Source: Arthrobacter sp. APC 3897 (GTDB lineage Bacteria > Actinomycetota > Actinomycetes > Actinomycetales > Micrococcaceae). Taken from it: a stretch of 64,000 bases of DNA. The notes beneath the pieces were generated by a model. The model did no database searches. It had not been told where the DNA came from and was given only the letters and a program-made list of their open reading frames with translations. Positions 50,912 to 58,977 of the stretch are shown in pieces (the first letter of the stretch is position 1; every line of letters begins with the position of its first letter). The translations under genes and the position numbers were made by a program. The DNA lies in NCBI RefSeq assembly GCF_030407495.1, contig NZ_JASDDG010000026.1, forward strand, positions 1-64,000. Reading direction: 5' to 3'.

Positions 50912-51229
50912 TCACCAAGCAATTACTGCTTTGCGACCCTTCTTCTTAATCTGCTTCTGAAGGTAAATGCGAATGCTCTCCTTGCCTGCGGCAGCAAGAA
51001 GAGACAGGCCGCCAGTACCAACAGCGGTCAGTATGCTTACAATGGTGGTGACCCATCCTCCCGCTTCTACGACGGTAAGGACTGTACCGGCGACGGCTGC
51101 CGGAATACCGAATTCTTTCGCCATGTCTGCCATTGGCAGAATTTGCATGACAAAGAACGTCGCGGCGATCAGGGCTGCGGATAGGGCAGCAGCGCCAAAA
51201 AGCCGGGTGAAGCTTTGTTCCTTAACCAT
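50912..51229 (-). CDS. as-48A: AS-48-like circular bacteriocin precursor
   Basis: 105 aa from ATG 51229 (AGGAAG upstream): a 35-residue leader ([20 protein letters not shown]...ILPMAD) and a 70-residue core starting [13 protein letters not shown] and ending [11 protein letters not shown]. Core motifs [15 protein letters not shown] and [14 protein letters not shown] match enterocin AS-48 as I recall it, with nine conservative changes of 70, keeping Glu4, Glu20 and Glu49 and the cationic helix 4. Mature AS-48 is cyclised from Met1 to Trp70 and permeabilises membranes of Gram-positive bacteria. Leader length is identical; the residue before the cut is Asp rather than His. Confidence 0.97.
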   Translation of the reverse strand: MVKEQSFTRLFGAAALSAALIAATFFVMQILPMADMAKEFGIPAAVAGTVLTVVEAGGWVTTIVSILTAVGTGGLSLLAAAGKESIRIYLQKQIKKKGRKAVIAW

Positions 51230-51294
51230 ATTGTCTTCCTTTTTGGATTCGAGTGATGACGGACCTTCGGGTCGAGCGTTTGCATAAAAGGGCA

Positions 51295-51324
51295 AATATT
51301 GGGCTGCACGGAATTCGCGATCAA
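51295..51324 (-). promoter_or_regulatory. Possible promoter of the bacteriocin operon
   Basis: On the minus strand TTGATC (51324-51319) and AATATT (51300-51295) are separated by 18 bases and lie about 65 bases ahead of the precursor start, between it and the end of an IS3 remnant at 51431. Sequence match to consensus is moderate. Confidence 0.35.
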
Positions 51325-51430
51325 CACGTCACGGTCGATTCGACTAGTTTTCCTCTGCCCTCAGCGGCCGTAATAAATCATCGACGACAACGATTGAACC
51401 GTATGCGAAGATATTGCGTTCTACAAGAGG

Positions 51431-52290
51431 GGACTGCCCTGAATTTTGCTGACTCGGGGTTTGAGGCCCCCGCGATCGCGATTTGGTTGGTTGTCTCGTT
51501 TTCGATAGGCGTGAGTCTCCCCAGCCGTCGTTGCCGTCGCCGTCGGTGGTAAGTTTTTCGATCCGGGTCGTGATGGCGAGCCGCAGATGCTGCTGGTGCC
51601 CCACCGCTGACGTTCCGGGATGTTCTTCTGTAGCAGCGAGAAGAACGATTCCATCGCGGCGTTGTCCGCACACGCGCCCATTCGGCCCATAGAGCCGGTC
51701 AGCGATTCAACGAAACGGTGGAAGTGGTTGAATCCCGCCTGGGAATCGCAGTCTGAGTGCACCACTGTTCCTACTGGGCAGCGGGCCCGCACGGCGTTCT
51801 CTAATGCTGCGACCGCCATTGAGGACATCATTCACGAATCCATCGAGTAGCTCGTGATTCTGCCGGAATAGACGTCCTTGACCAAGCAGAGGTACAACTT
51901 GCCCTCGACGGTGGGGCGCTTGATGGTATCGGGTGAGCCAGAGCTCGTTCGGCGCCGCGGCGGTGAATCCCTACTCCACCAGATCGTCGTGGCCCGGTGG
52001 TACGGGCTTGAGGCTCTGGCCGCGTTTTTGGAGAACACCGACCAGATACCGTGGACCGGCAGTGATGCCTTTATCAGGGGGTTCATCGGCAATGAACCGA
52101 TAGCCAAACGCCGGATCTGTGACTAGCGCGTGGGTCATATTTGGTTGATGTCACTGGCCGGATAGGCCGCAGCTCGACGCAGAATCTCGTTCTCCTGCAC
52201 CAACAAGCGCTTGCGCTTCTTCAATTCGCGCATTTCGGCTGACTCTGTCGTTGCCGGACCGAAGCCCGTCTCCTTGCGTTCAGCGATCCC
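51431..52290 (-). pseudogene. Decayed IS3 family element
   Basis: Minus-strand remains of an orfAB transposase: an orfA tail (MRELKKRKRLLVQENEILRRAAAYPASDINQ) at 52140-52250, then orfB pieces in two frames including YSGRITSYSMDS, MAVAALENAVRARCPVGTVVHSDCDSQ and GRMGACADNAAMESFFSLLQKN. Frameshifts break it repeatedly. Its end, GGACTGCCCTGAATTTTG at 51431, matches that of the intact relative at 63515. It sits directly upstream of the bacteriocin operon. Confidence 0.88.
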
Positions 52291-52304
52291 CCGCGGACAA
52301 GGCT

Positions 52305-52332
52305 GAAGGCCCGAGCAGATGCTCGGGCCTTC
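52305..52332. terminator. Terminator hairpin after the flavoprotein gene
   Basis: GAAGGCCCGAGC (52305-52316), loop AGAT, GCTCGGGCCTTC (52321-52332): a perfect 12-bp stem 23 bases beyond the stop of the minus-strand oxidase gene. Confidence 0.8.
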
Positions 52333-52354
52333 GGCATTGGAGAGCTCCTCCTGC

Positions 52355-53944
52355 TTACTGTTTCCAGGGGGTGGAGGGCTGCTGGTCGCGGTACTTCGCG
52401 CCCCAGATGCCAGAACGGCCGGGCATGAGGATGCTGTTGGGGTCGAGAGCATCCTTGAGCTTCTCGTTGAACGCGCCGAGGGCGCCGTCGTTCCAGGAGT
52501 AAGCCGCCGCAACGACGTCCATCGTTGAGGTGTGGGCCCGGTACTCGCCATAGCCAGCTTCGGCAGCGACCTGAACGGTGTCGCGGCAGACCTGGTAAAC
52601 GTGGCGGGTGTGCTCATCGTTGTCGCGGTCGAGGAAGGCGAGGAACACGTGCACTGCGTACCGCGGGCCGAACATCAGCGTCGATGAGTAGTCGACACCG
52701 GCCTCGGCAGCCGCCTTGCGGACCAGGTTGATGACTGCGCGCACGTCCTTTCCAGTGGTCGGAACGACGGAGGAGAACCCGACGTGACCACCGTTGTCGC
52801 CGGCGAAGTTGATCATCGAGAGCATGGACATGTCAGGCTTCCCGCCCTGGACGGACGCCCCCTGGTCGAGCTCGAGCTCGTCGATCTTGTCGCCAGGCAG
52901 CTTCTCCCCCATCACGCTGACGCCTGGAAGGTCAGCCATGGCCGCCTTGACGGCTGCCAGAGACTCATCGACCTGGGTCTCACGGCCGTAGAGGGCGAAA
53001 CGGCACATCCAATACCCGATGTCGGCCTGCTCGCGAACGCCAGTGAGCACCTCTTCCGGGATGGGGCCTTCGCCGTCCCAGAAGTCCTTGCGCTGCCCGA
53101 TGTAGGACATGGCGCTGGAGCCCATGAAGCAGGAAGGAATGTTGGGGATGGTGCCGTCGAGCATGAGCGGTCGAAGCGCGTCGACCATGGCGTCGAGCTG
53201 CTCGTCCTCCTCGACGCGGATGGTGCCGGAGAAGTAGGTCTCCGGCGTGGGCATGACCCAGAAGCCCGCCTTGGTGATGATGCCGTAGTTGGACTGCAGG
53301 AAGATCTGTTCGGCGTCGGGACCGTAGCCCTTGGGGTAGAGGTGGGCGGTCTCGCTGCCGGGCAGCGCCCACATGCCGGTGCGGATGACCTCGCCGGTCG
53401 GCAGGACAACCTCGAGACCACAGATGGAGCGGGCGCGGTCGCCGTTCTTGGTGTAGCCGTAGCCGTGGTCTGCGGCGTTGCCGATGAGGGATCCCCAGCC
53501 GAGGTCGGGGGTGTCGATCAGGACCTTCTTGCCCTGCGCCTGGACCTCGGCGTAGAGCTGGTTGAAGGAGACGCCGGGCTCGACAACGACATATCCGAAG
53601 TCCTCGTTGATCTCGAGGACCTTGTCCATCCGGCGCAGGTTGATGAGGATCGAGCCGGGGACGATGGTGCCCGAGCCGCCGTATCCGTTGTTGCGGCCCT
53701 GGGAGCCGACCCAGACCGGAATATCGTGCTGGTTGGCAATCCGCATCACTGCTTGCACGTCTTCGGTGGAGGTGGGCTGGACGATGCAGAGGCTGCGTTG
53801 TCCACCCCAGCTCTCGGGCTCGTACGGATCGACCAACTCGGCGAAGAGGGCACCGTCAGTAATCACGGCATCGGTGCCGAGCGCCGTCCGGAGCGCGGCA
53901 AGCGCTTCGGCCTGCTCGGGGGTGGGGTTTGTGATGGCAGTCAT
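52355..53944 (-). CDS. FAD-linked oxidase of the VAO/4-cresol dehydrogenase type
   Basis: 529 aa. FAD-binding PCMH domain in residues 50-240: CIVQPTSTEDVQAVMRIANQH, PVWVGSQGRNNGYGGSG, FGYVVVEPGVSFNQLYAEV, WGSLIGNAADHGYGYT and GIITKAGFWVMPTPE; then the FAD-oxidase C-terminal domain ending DPNSILMPGRSGIWGAKY. This is the pattern of vanillyl-alcohol oxidase, 4-cresol and eugenol hydroxylases, which oxidise para-alkylphenols. Start ATG 53944; GAAGG upstream. A TetR gene upstream with an operator in between suggests induction by an aromatic compound. Confidence 0.9.
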   Translation of the reverse strand: MTAITNPTPEQAEALAALRTALGTDAVITDGALFAELVDPYEPESWGGQRSLCIVQPTSTEDVQAVMRIANQHDIPVWVGSQGRNNGYGGSGTIVPGSILINLRRMDKVLEINEDFGYVVVEPGVSFNQLYAEVQAQGKKVLIDTPDLGWGSLIGNAADHGYGYTKNGDRARSICGLEVVLPTGEVIRTGMWALPGSETAHLYPKGYGPDAEQIFLQSNYGIITKAGFWVMPTPETYFSGTIRVEEDEQLDAMVDALRPLMLDGTIPNIPSCFMGSSAMSYIGQRKDFWDGEGPIPEEVLTGVREQADIGYWMCRFALYGRETQVDESLAAVKAAMADLPGVSVMGEKLPGDKIDELELDQGASVQGGKPDMSMLSMINFAGDNGGHVGFSSVVPTTGKDVRAVINLVRKAAAEAGVDYSSTLMFGPRYAVHVFLAFLDRDNDEHTRHVYQVCRDTVQVAAEAGYGEYRAHTSTMDVVAAAYSWNDGALGAFNEKLKDALDPNSILMPGRSGIWGAKYRDQQPSTPWKQ

Positions 53945-54359
53945 GAAACCTTCTTCTTGCTTGTGTTTTCCGGCTGCAAGGCGTGCCGTGCTCCAGCCGT
54001 GCAGATAGTTTATTGAGTACTAAACTTTCTTGTCAAAGCGCCGTCGAAGATTCGGGATGCGGCATCGGGGGCGACACGGCCTGTCGAACATCGCTGGACG
54101 GGACGGGCACATGCTCGGTGTTTTTTGGGGTGGTTGCCGCAACTGTGTTGCTGCCGCAGGAGACCACGAAAGCGCTCGGCTGCCCCAGCCGAGTGCTTTC
54201 CACGGCCGGCGGTCGAGCTTGTTCGCTGGTGTTCCCATTCGAGCCGCGATGCCATGGGCTGGCCGGGTCGCAGGAGCGGACCGGCATTCCGGTGACCATG
54301 CTGAAAGAGCAGTGCTTAGCCGTTCCACGCCCTCGACCCAGGTCAGGGGCGCCGTCAGG
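53945..54359. other. Intergenic region between oxidase and TetR genes
   Basis: 415 bases. Apart from the operator-like repeat at 54007-54026 I see no gene; GC-rich remainder may be the eroded end of another gene. Confidence 0.35.
54007..54026. promoter_or_regulatory. TetR-type operator AGTTTA-TTGAGTAC-TAAACT
   Basis: Perfect 6-bp inverted repeat with an 8-base spacer, 63 bases upstream of the oxidase start, in an AT-rich spot inside GC-rich DNA. The TetR protein encoded at 54360 is the likely binder. Confidence 0.7.
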
Positions 54360-55019
54360 TCAGCGGGCGGCGGCTGACACCTCGCGGCGAATCTCGGCGA
54401 TCCGTTCCGAAACGAAGTCGGCAAGCTTGTCGAAGAGGTCGAAGAAAGCTGTCGCGTTCAGCTCGAGCTGCCGTGCGACGAATGCTCCGTCCCAGAAGAC
54501 CAGAAGCGCCAGCGCGAGATCGTCGATCCGTGCCTGATGCTCAGGACTGATGTCGGGGCCCGCGAGGTCGAGCAGCCATTGCTGCACCATCGCCCGCCCC
54601 CGCGCGCGCACTTGCTGCGCTGCAGCCATGAGTGCTGGGCTGTCACTTTGCCGTTCAAGCACCAGCATGATGAGCAGCCGCAGGAAACGGGGATGCGTTT
54701 CGAACGTTTCGGCCACGGTCCGAATCGCTGTGTGGATGTCGCCGGTTACGCCGATGGTCCTGAGCAGTCCGAAGAACTCTTCCCCTGCCGCCTCGGCAAC
54801 GGCGGCGAGCAGACCTTCCTTGCTTCCAAAGGCATGGTAAATAGACGCCGGCTTGACCTGCGCCACGGCGGCGATGTCATTGATGCTCGTACCAGAGAAG
54901 CCGCGCTGCGCGAACAGATCTGAAGCAGCGGTTAATACCCGTATTTTCGTGGCTTCGCCGCGCACCCTCCGACCATCCCTCAGCGTCTGGTCGTCATCTC
55001 GCGGCATGCTCTCCATCAT
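54360..55019 (-). CDS. TetR family transcriptional regulator
   Basis: 219 aa. N-terminal HTH: ATKIRVLTAASDLFAQRGFSGTSINDIAAVAQVKPASIYHAFGSKEGLLAAV in successive segments; C-terminal ligand domain of 150 residues. Start at 55019, or 55007 (second Met). Same strand as, and upstream of, the flavoprotein oxidase; the perfect inverted repeat at 54007 lies at that gene's promoter, so it probably represses the oxidase until an inducer binds. Confidence 0.92.
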   Translation of the reverse strand: MMESMPRDDDQTLRDGRRVRGEATKIRVLTAASDLFAQRGFSGTSINDIAAVAQVKPASIYHAFGSKEGLLAAVAEAAGEEFFGLLRTIGVTGDIHTAIRTVAETFETHPRFLRLLIMLVLERQSDSPALMAAAQQVRARGRAMVQQWLLDLAGPDISPEHQARIDDLALALLVFWDGAFVARQLELNATAFFDLFDKLADFVSERIAEIRREVSAAAR

Positions 55020-55028
55020 AGCTTCGGC

Positions 55029-55047
55029 GGATCGGCTTGCGAGCCCG
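55029..55047 (+). repeat. Junction-like element, GGATCGGCTTGCGAGCCCG
   Basis: Shares the GGAYCGGCTT core with the cassette junctions further left and lies between the TetR gene and a plus-strand small gene. The later half differs. Confidence 0.45.
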
Positions 55048-55105
55048 GGCCTACGGCATGAATCGATCTGGTCTTGTCGAACGGCAAATGACGGAGAATG
55101 ACCTC

Positions 55106-55627
55106 ATGATGAGCACAGCAAAGGTTGAGGGTTTCATAGTCCAGGTAGGTGGGCAGACGCGAACGCAGCTTGAAAGGACCCTGCGCGATGCCGGCGTTCA
55201 CCTCAACGCTTACGCAGAGACGCTGCTCGCTCACCCCGCGTTCGAAGATCCCGCGGGTCGAACGCTGCGGATTGTGGAGCGGACCGTAGAGCAGCTTGGC
55301 CTTGAGGAAGGGGCTGTCCTGTTCCAAGTCTTCGCGGCTGCAAGGAACCAGGGACTTGAACTCTGTCCCTTGGCTGTCGGACCTTACCTCCGTCTGGCGC
55401 TGACGGACCAAGTGAACGCGCCGGATTCAGTCCTATCGGCAGGTCGCAGCCCGACCGGAGCTATTCACATTGCATCTGTGCCCGTGAGCGAGGATGTGGA
55501 GTATCCCAAGGGGTTCTACCTCCGTGTCGTGGACGGGCAGGCGTGGTTGAGAGGTTACTGCTGCGATGACACGTACGTCTGGACTCCCGAGCAGCGGCTC
55601 GCGTTCCTATTGCCAGAAAGCCACTAA
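55106..55627 (+). CDS. Hypothetical protein (173 aa)
   Basis: 173 aa from the ATG at 55106 (GGAG eight bases upstream; ATG 55088 is an alternative adding six residues). Sequence: N-terminal VEGFIVQVGGQTRTQLERTLRDAGVHLNAYAETLLAHPAF, later GLELCPLAVGPYLRLAL and EYPKGFYLRVVDGQAWLRGYCCDDTYVW. Similar stand-alone proteins are annotated as hypothetical (helicase-associated by context only) in actinobacteria; no catalytic residues apparent. Confidence 0.7.
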   Translation: MMSTAKVEGFIVQVGGQTRTQLERTLRDAGVHLNAYAETLLAHPAFEDPAGRTLRIVERTVEQLGLEEGAVLFQVFAAARNQGLELCPLAVGPYLRLALTDQVNAPDSVLSAGRSPTGAIHIASVPVSEDVEYPKGFYLRVVDGQAWLRGYCCDDTYVWTPEQRLAFLLPESH

Positions 55628-55731
55628 GGCGCCCGTTCCACAGGGCGATCCTTCAGCGGGTGCCCTGCGTTGCTCCCTCATGTTTGAGCGGTCAAAGTTC
55701 AAGCCGACCCCTAGAAGTTGGCAGGGCATTG

Positions 55732-56151
55732 TCATTGATGGGGAATGCCTGCGATGACCTGATAGTCCGCATACGTGATCCCTGGGCCTTCCAGATCAGC
55801 TAGGTCAGGGCCACTCGGACTCGCTCCAGGGCACTGTGTGGATATTTCGTACAACCCATGCGGTTGCACAAACTCAACACGGCCGTTTTGGTCCGAAGTT
55901 CCAGATGACGCCGTTACTGTGGCTGGCTCACCAAATAAGGGTTCTAGCTGTACCTGACAGTCCGGCACGACAGAAGACCCGCCATTTTCCAGAACTACGA
56001 CAGTTAGAAAGACATGTCCGTCCGGCGGCATTGGGGCGCTCTTCGGCGAACATCCAGCCAAGGCAAGAAGAGTCAGCAGGCCAGCGACGTAGCGGGACCT
56101 GCTAAGCGATACTCTTCCATATCGGCATTTCGCAGGTTTCCCAATCTTCAT
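55732..56151 (-). CDS. Putative lipoprotein (139 aa)
   Basis: 139 aa. Basic N-terminus, hydrophobic core and lipobox LALAGC at about residue 34, so a membrane-anchored secreted lipoprotein. The rest is a beta-sandwich-like domain (VFLTVVVLENGGSSVVPDCQVQLEPLFG; DQNGRVEFVQPHGLYEIST) resembling carboxypeptidase-regulatory or transthyretin-like folds. Partner or role unknown. Confidence 0.7.
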   Translation of the reverse strand: MKIGKPAKCRYGRVSLSRSRYVAGLLTLLALAGCSPKSAPMPPDGHVFLTVVVLENGGSSVVPDCQVQLEPLFGEPATVTASSGTSDQNGRVEFVQPHGLYEISTQCPGASPSGPDLADLEGPGITYADYQVIAGIPHQ

Positions 56152-56370
56152 GGCGACAGTCTAGCCATCGGTTGCCGTATCCCCAGCCCTCCTTCGCTAT
56201 AAGTGCGTCCCGTAGCCTGTAGCGGATCAAAGGCCACCTGACGCCCTGCGTCCGTGGCGCGATCCTCCATCGGGCGCTGAAGCCGTCTCTGCTGAACCGG
56301 TCCTTGCCGCCTGCTCTTAGTCTCCGTGTGTTTTGCGGAAAGATGACGGGGATGTTTTCGCTTACGGGTC

Positions 56371-56694
56371 CTACCTGAGCAGAAGACCAACGACCCACAG
56401 AACGATTGCGATAGCGCCGGCGATCGCAACGGCGAAGCCGCGACGACGGGAGATCGTTAGGCTTTGGAAGATCATTCGCAAGAAGAGCTCAATGCAGAGA
56501 CCAATTGCCACGAGAGCACTAACCAACGCCGCACCCATCACTAGGGCAAAGTGGCTTGAGTGATGAGGGATCACCTCAAAATATCTACCGGTAAGCATGA
56601 CCGCGCCTACAAGCATGACGACGATCTGTATCCAAACCCATGATCGGGCTTCCCGTACCTCGCTCTGATTCCGGTTTTTCGGAGAGTCACTCAT
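56371..56694 (-). CDS. Small membrane protein (107 aa)
   Basis: 107 aa. Three hydrophobic segments: WVWIQIVVMLVGAVMLTG, FALVMGAALVSALVAIGLCIELF and the C-terminal GFAVAIAGAIAIVLWVVGLLL. No family recognised. Lies downstream of the junction element at 56829 in the minus-strand direction. Confidence 0.65.
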   Translation of the reverse strand: MSDSPKNRNQSEVREARSWVWIQIVVMLVGAVMLTGRYFEVIPHHSSHFALVMGAALVSALVAIGLCIELFLRMIFQSLTISRRRGFAVAIAGAIAIVLWVVGLLLR

Positions 56695-56828
56695 CTAATC
56701 GCTGGCTTCCCTGTGTGAGTCTGCCATCCCTGATGAGAACAGCACCGACTAGTGGTAACTACTTGAAGGTCTCGAGCAGCTTTTCTGGTCATCCTATAGT
56801 CAGCATCGCGCGGTGTTGTCGATGTACA

Positions 56829-56847
56829 GCTGTCCGTAAGCCGGTCC
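56829..56847 (-). repeat. Cassette junction element, GGACCGGCTTACGGACAGC
   Basis: Perfect GGAYCGGCTTACGGAC core on the minus strand, between the TetR gene ending at 56893 and the 107-aa gene. A CCTCC-CGCA-GGAGG hairpin overlaps its start. Confidence 0.72.
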
Positions 56848-56892
56848 TCCTGCGGGAGGTCGCATGTGGGATCCCGGGCTAAATCCCGGGAG

Positions 56893-57471
56893 TCAGGTAG
56901 CAAAGTTCAACTTGATGCGTGCAAGGTATGTATCAAGGGCGAGGGTAAGGACGTCAGAATCAAATGCCTGAGGGTCCGCGACTGCGTTGAGCGTCAGACC
57001 GTCAGTGAAAGCTCGAAGAGCCCGGCTTTCGATGGCGATGGATTCTCGACAGCCGAGCTCCTCGACAGTCACACGGCATAGGCGATCGAGGTCCGCATTT
57101 GCTTCTGCCAGAACAGCCCTCACAACGGGAGAATGTGCCTCCATCATCGTCGAAAGCCACACCACAGCTTCGCGCCTGCGCACAGCATCGAGTGGTAATG
57201 CCTGCAGCCATGCCTCGCGCACATCCCAGTCCTTCATCGGGGACACGCCGGCAGCCAGCCTCGCGGCCTGAGCCTCACGCACCATCTGCAACGTGGACGC
57301 GAGCATCTGCTCACTTGAGGGAAAGTAATGCCGGACCGCCGAGGGGCTCACCTTCAAATCAGCAGCTATATTCCGCACACTCACACTCGCGAACCCGTGA
57401 GCTTCGATGCGGCGAAGGACCGTGTCTACGATCTCGCGGCGACGGGACTCATGATCGACGATCTTCGGCAT
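56893..57471 (-). CDS. TetR family transcriptional regulator (BetI-like)
   Basis: 192 aa. MPKIVDHESRRREIVDTVLRRIEAHGFASVSVRNIAADLKVSPSAVRHYFPSSEQML read in parts is the HTH; the C-terminal TetR_C domain resembles the BetI-type members. Divergent from the CPBP protease gene with 48 bases between; the AGTACA-AC-TGTACT repeat in that gap is the probable operator, so it likely represses both genes. Confidence 0.92.
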   Translation of the reverse strand: MPKIVDHESRRREIVDTVLRRIEAHGFASVSVRNIAADLKVSPSAVRHYFPSSEQMLASTLQMVREAQAARLAAGVSPMKDWDVREAWLQALPLDAVRRREAVVWLSTMMEAHSPVVRAVLAEANADLDRLCRVTVEELGCRESIAIESRALRAFTDGLTLNAVADPQAFDSDVLTLALDTYLARIKLNFAT

Positions 57472-57490
57472 CAGCCCTCCTTGTGGTTAT

Positions 57491-57504
57491 AGTACAACTG
57501 TACT
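57491..57504. promoter_or_regulatory. TetR-type operator AGTACA-AC-TGTACT
   Basis: Perfect 14-bp dyad located 15-28 bases before the CPBP start and just upstream of the divergent tetR start, where it would cover both promoters. Confidence 0.7.
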
Positions 57505-57519
57505 GCGAAAGGAGCAGGT

Positions 57520-58182
57520 ATGCGGCAGGGGCGAACAACAGCACTGATCATGCTCGGAACCATCGGAGGCATGCTGATACCCCTGATTACGTGGCATGTC
57601 CGTGAGCCGGCGCGATTCTGGGGAGAGCTCATTGGGGTCACAGACCAACTTGCTGATATCCCACTCGGCTGGGTGATGGCTTTCCTCGTTGCAACGGGAT
57701 ATGTCGCCTACACCTTTTGGGCGGTGCCGTTCGTGCGTCGGACAGCGTTCGAACCCAGCATGCTGAAAGTTCTCGCCATACCGCTGGCCGTCGTGACCGG
57801 ATTACTCGAGGAACTGGTCTTCCGGAAGTTCCTCATGGACTGGCTTGATACTGCCGGAGTCACTTGGTGGCTACAGATATTAGCGACAGCCCTCGCATTC
57901 GGGCTTGCCCACTCCCTCTGGAGTGCTTTCTCCCGCGACCTGTCGATTATCATGCCCGTGGCCCTATCCACAGCGATCCTGGGCGCAGCCCTGGGATGCG
58001 TCTACCTCGCCAGTGACCGCCTAATCCTGCCCGCGATCATCGCCCACACGACAATCAACCTGATCATCGAACCTGCACTCCTACGAAGCTCACTCACCGG
58101 CCAATGGAACAACAGCAGTGACGACACGGATGCGAGTCAAAACTTCCCGTCTAGTGAACGAACCACTCCGAACCCAAACTAA
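57520..58182 (+). CDS. CPBP (CAAX/ABI-type) intramembrane metalloprotease
   Basis: 220 aa, AAGGAG upstream of ATG 57520. Polytopic; motif 1 LLEELVFRKFLMDWL (EExxxR-like, catalytic Glu), motif 2 AFGLAHSLWSAF (FxxxH) and motif 3 LPAIIAHTTINLI (HxxxN). This family includes CAAX prenyl proteases and bacteriocin-immunity proteases; the membrane substrate here is unknown. Controlled by the divergent TetR protein. Confidence 0.92.
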   Translation: MRQGRTTALIMLGTIGGMLIPLITWHVREPARFWGELIGVTDQLADIPLGWVMAFLVATGYVAYTFWAVPFVRRTAFEPSMLKVLAIPLAVVTGLLEELVFRKFLMDWLDTAGVTWWLQILATALAFGLAHSLWSAFSRDLSIIMPVALSTAILGAALGCVYLASDRLILPAIIAHTTINLIIEPALLRSSLTGQWNNSSDDTDASQNFPSSERTTPNPN

Positions 58183-58256
58183 TAACCTCTACGCACTACA
58201 TGAGCCGTTCGGTGGAGGATCCATTTGCGGGACTGATTTCCGGGAGGATCGTTTTG

Positions 58257-58829
58257 ATGAGTGTCGCGGCGTACTGTTCAGCAATGAGTCCGTGTCCGTC
58301 CGGTGAATCCCTCGACCCGCCTCCTGCTGTGATCATCCAGTTGATGGAGCGGATTGTGAGTGAGCAGTGGCCCTCAGGATCAGAGCATTTCGCTAGCTAC
58401 TTCGCCCGCCTGGGCTGCGCTTTGGGTCCACCACTGGAGCCGGACGAAGAGATCTCTCTAGGTCTTACTCGAGGACAGTTCGTCATGCCAGGTGCTGCAG
58501 TGAACGCTTCCTGGTCCGCGCTGAACGGTGAGCTCTTCCATCTGAACCTTTTCGCCTATGCAGGTGAGCCGGATTCCTCTCCTGACGACGTCAATGCCGG
58601 CTATGACGCGATCCGGGCAGGCATTGCTGATGCGTTCGACCCCTCACCTGATGAGCGCACTGATCAACGCGGCAACCGGTCTGCTGTCTGGTTCATTCAG
58701 GGGACCGTGATCGAGTTATACGCGCACATAACTGAGGCTCCTGTTTTGCAGACTGGCGTATCTCACGAGGGACGTACTGCAAAGTTTCACCAGCTCATCG
58801 CGCGTAGCCCAGAGCACCCAATGCAGTGA
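58257..58829 (+). CDS. Hypothetical protein (190 aa)
   Basis: 190 aa from ATG 58257, which has GGGAGG nine bases upstream; the open frame begins at 58200. Soluble acidic protein: PPAVIIQLMERIVSEQWPSGSEHFASYFARLG, NASWSALNGELFHLNLFAY, DVNAGYDAIRAGIADAF and AVWFIQGTVIELYAHI. It resembles uncharacterised DUF6301-like proteins in general character; I do not claim membership. Confidence 0.6.
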   Translation: MSVAAYCSAMSPCPSGESLDPPPAVIIQLMERIVSEQWPSGSEHFASYFARLGCALGPPLEPDEEISLGLTRGQFVMPGAAVNASWSALNGELFHLNLFAYAGEPDSSPDDVNAGYDAIRAGIADAFDPSPDERTDQRGNRSAVWFIQGTVIELYAHITEAPVLQTGVSHEGRTAKFHQLIARSPEHPMQ

Positions 58830-58847
58830 ACCAGTGAAAGGCTCCAT

Positions 58848-58866
58848 AGGTCGGCTGCTGGGCACC
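58848..58866 (+). repeat. Possible diverged junction element
   Basis: AGGTCGGCTGCTGGGCACC, matching the element at 23322 in 12 of 19 positions, just after a small stand-alone gene. Confidence 0.3.
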
Positions 58867-58977
58867 AATAACACGGGGATGGGGATCCTTCAGCGCTCCA
58901 ACCTGCTCGTACTCCACTCGTCGCGGCTGACGCGAAACTGCAGTTGGACCCTGCAGCCCGCGGTACAGAGACGCCGG

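Noticed and set aside
52784-54016. Long plus-strand open frame (410 codons) over the oxidase gene
   Set aside because: It is antisense to a clear VAO-type flavoprotein; the translation is low-complexity His/Val/Asp-rich with no domain, as expected from the reverse complement of a GC-rich gene.
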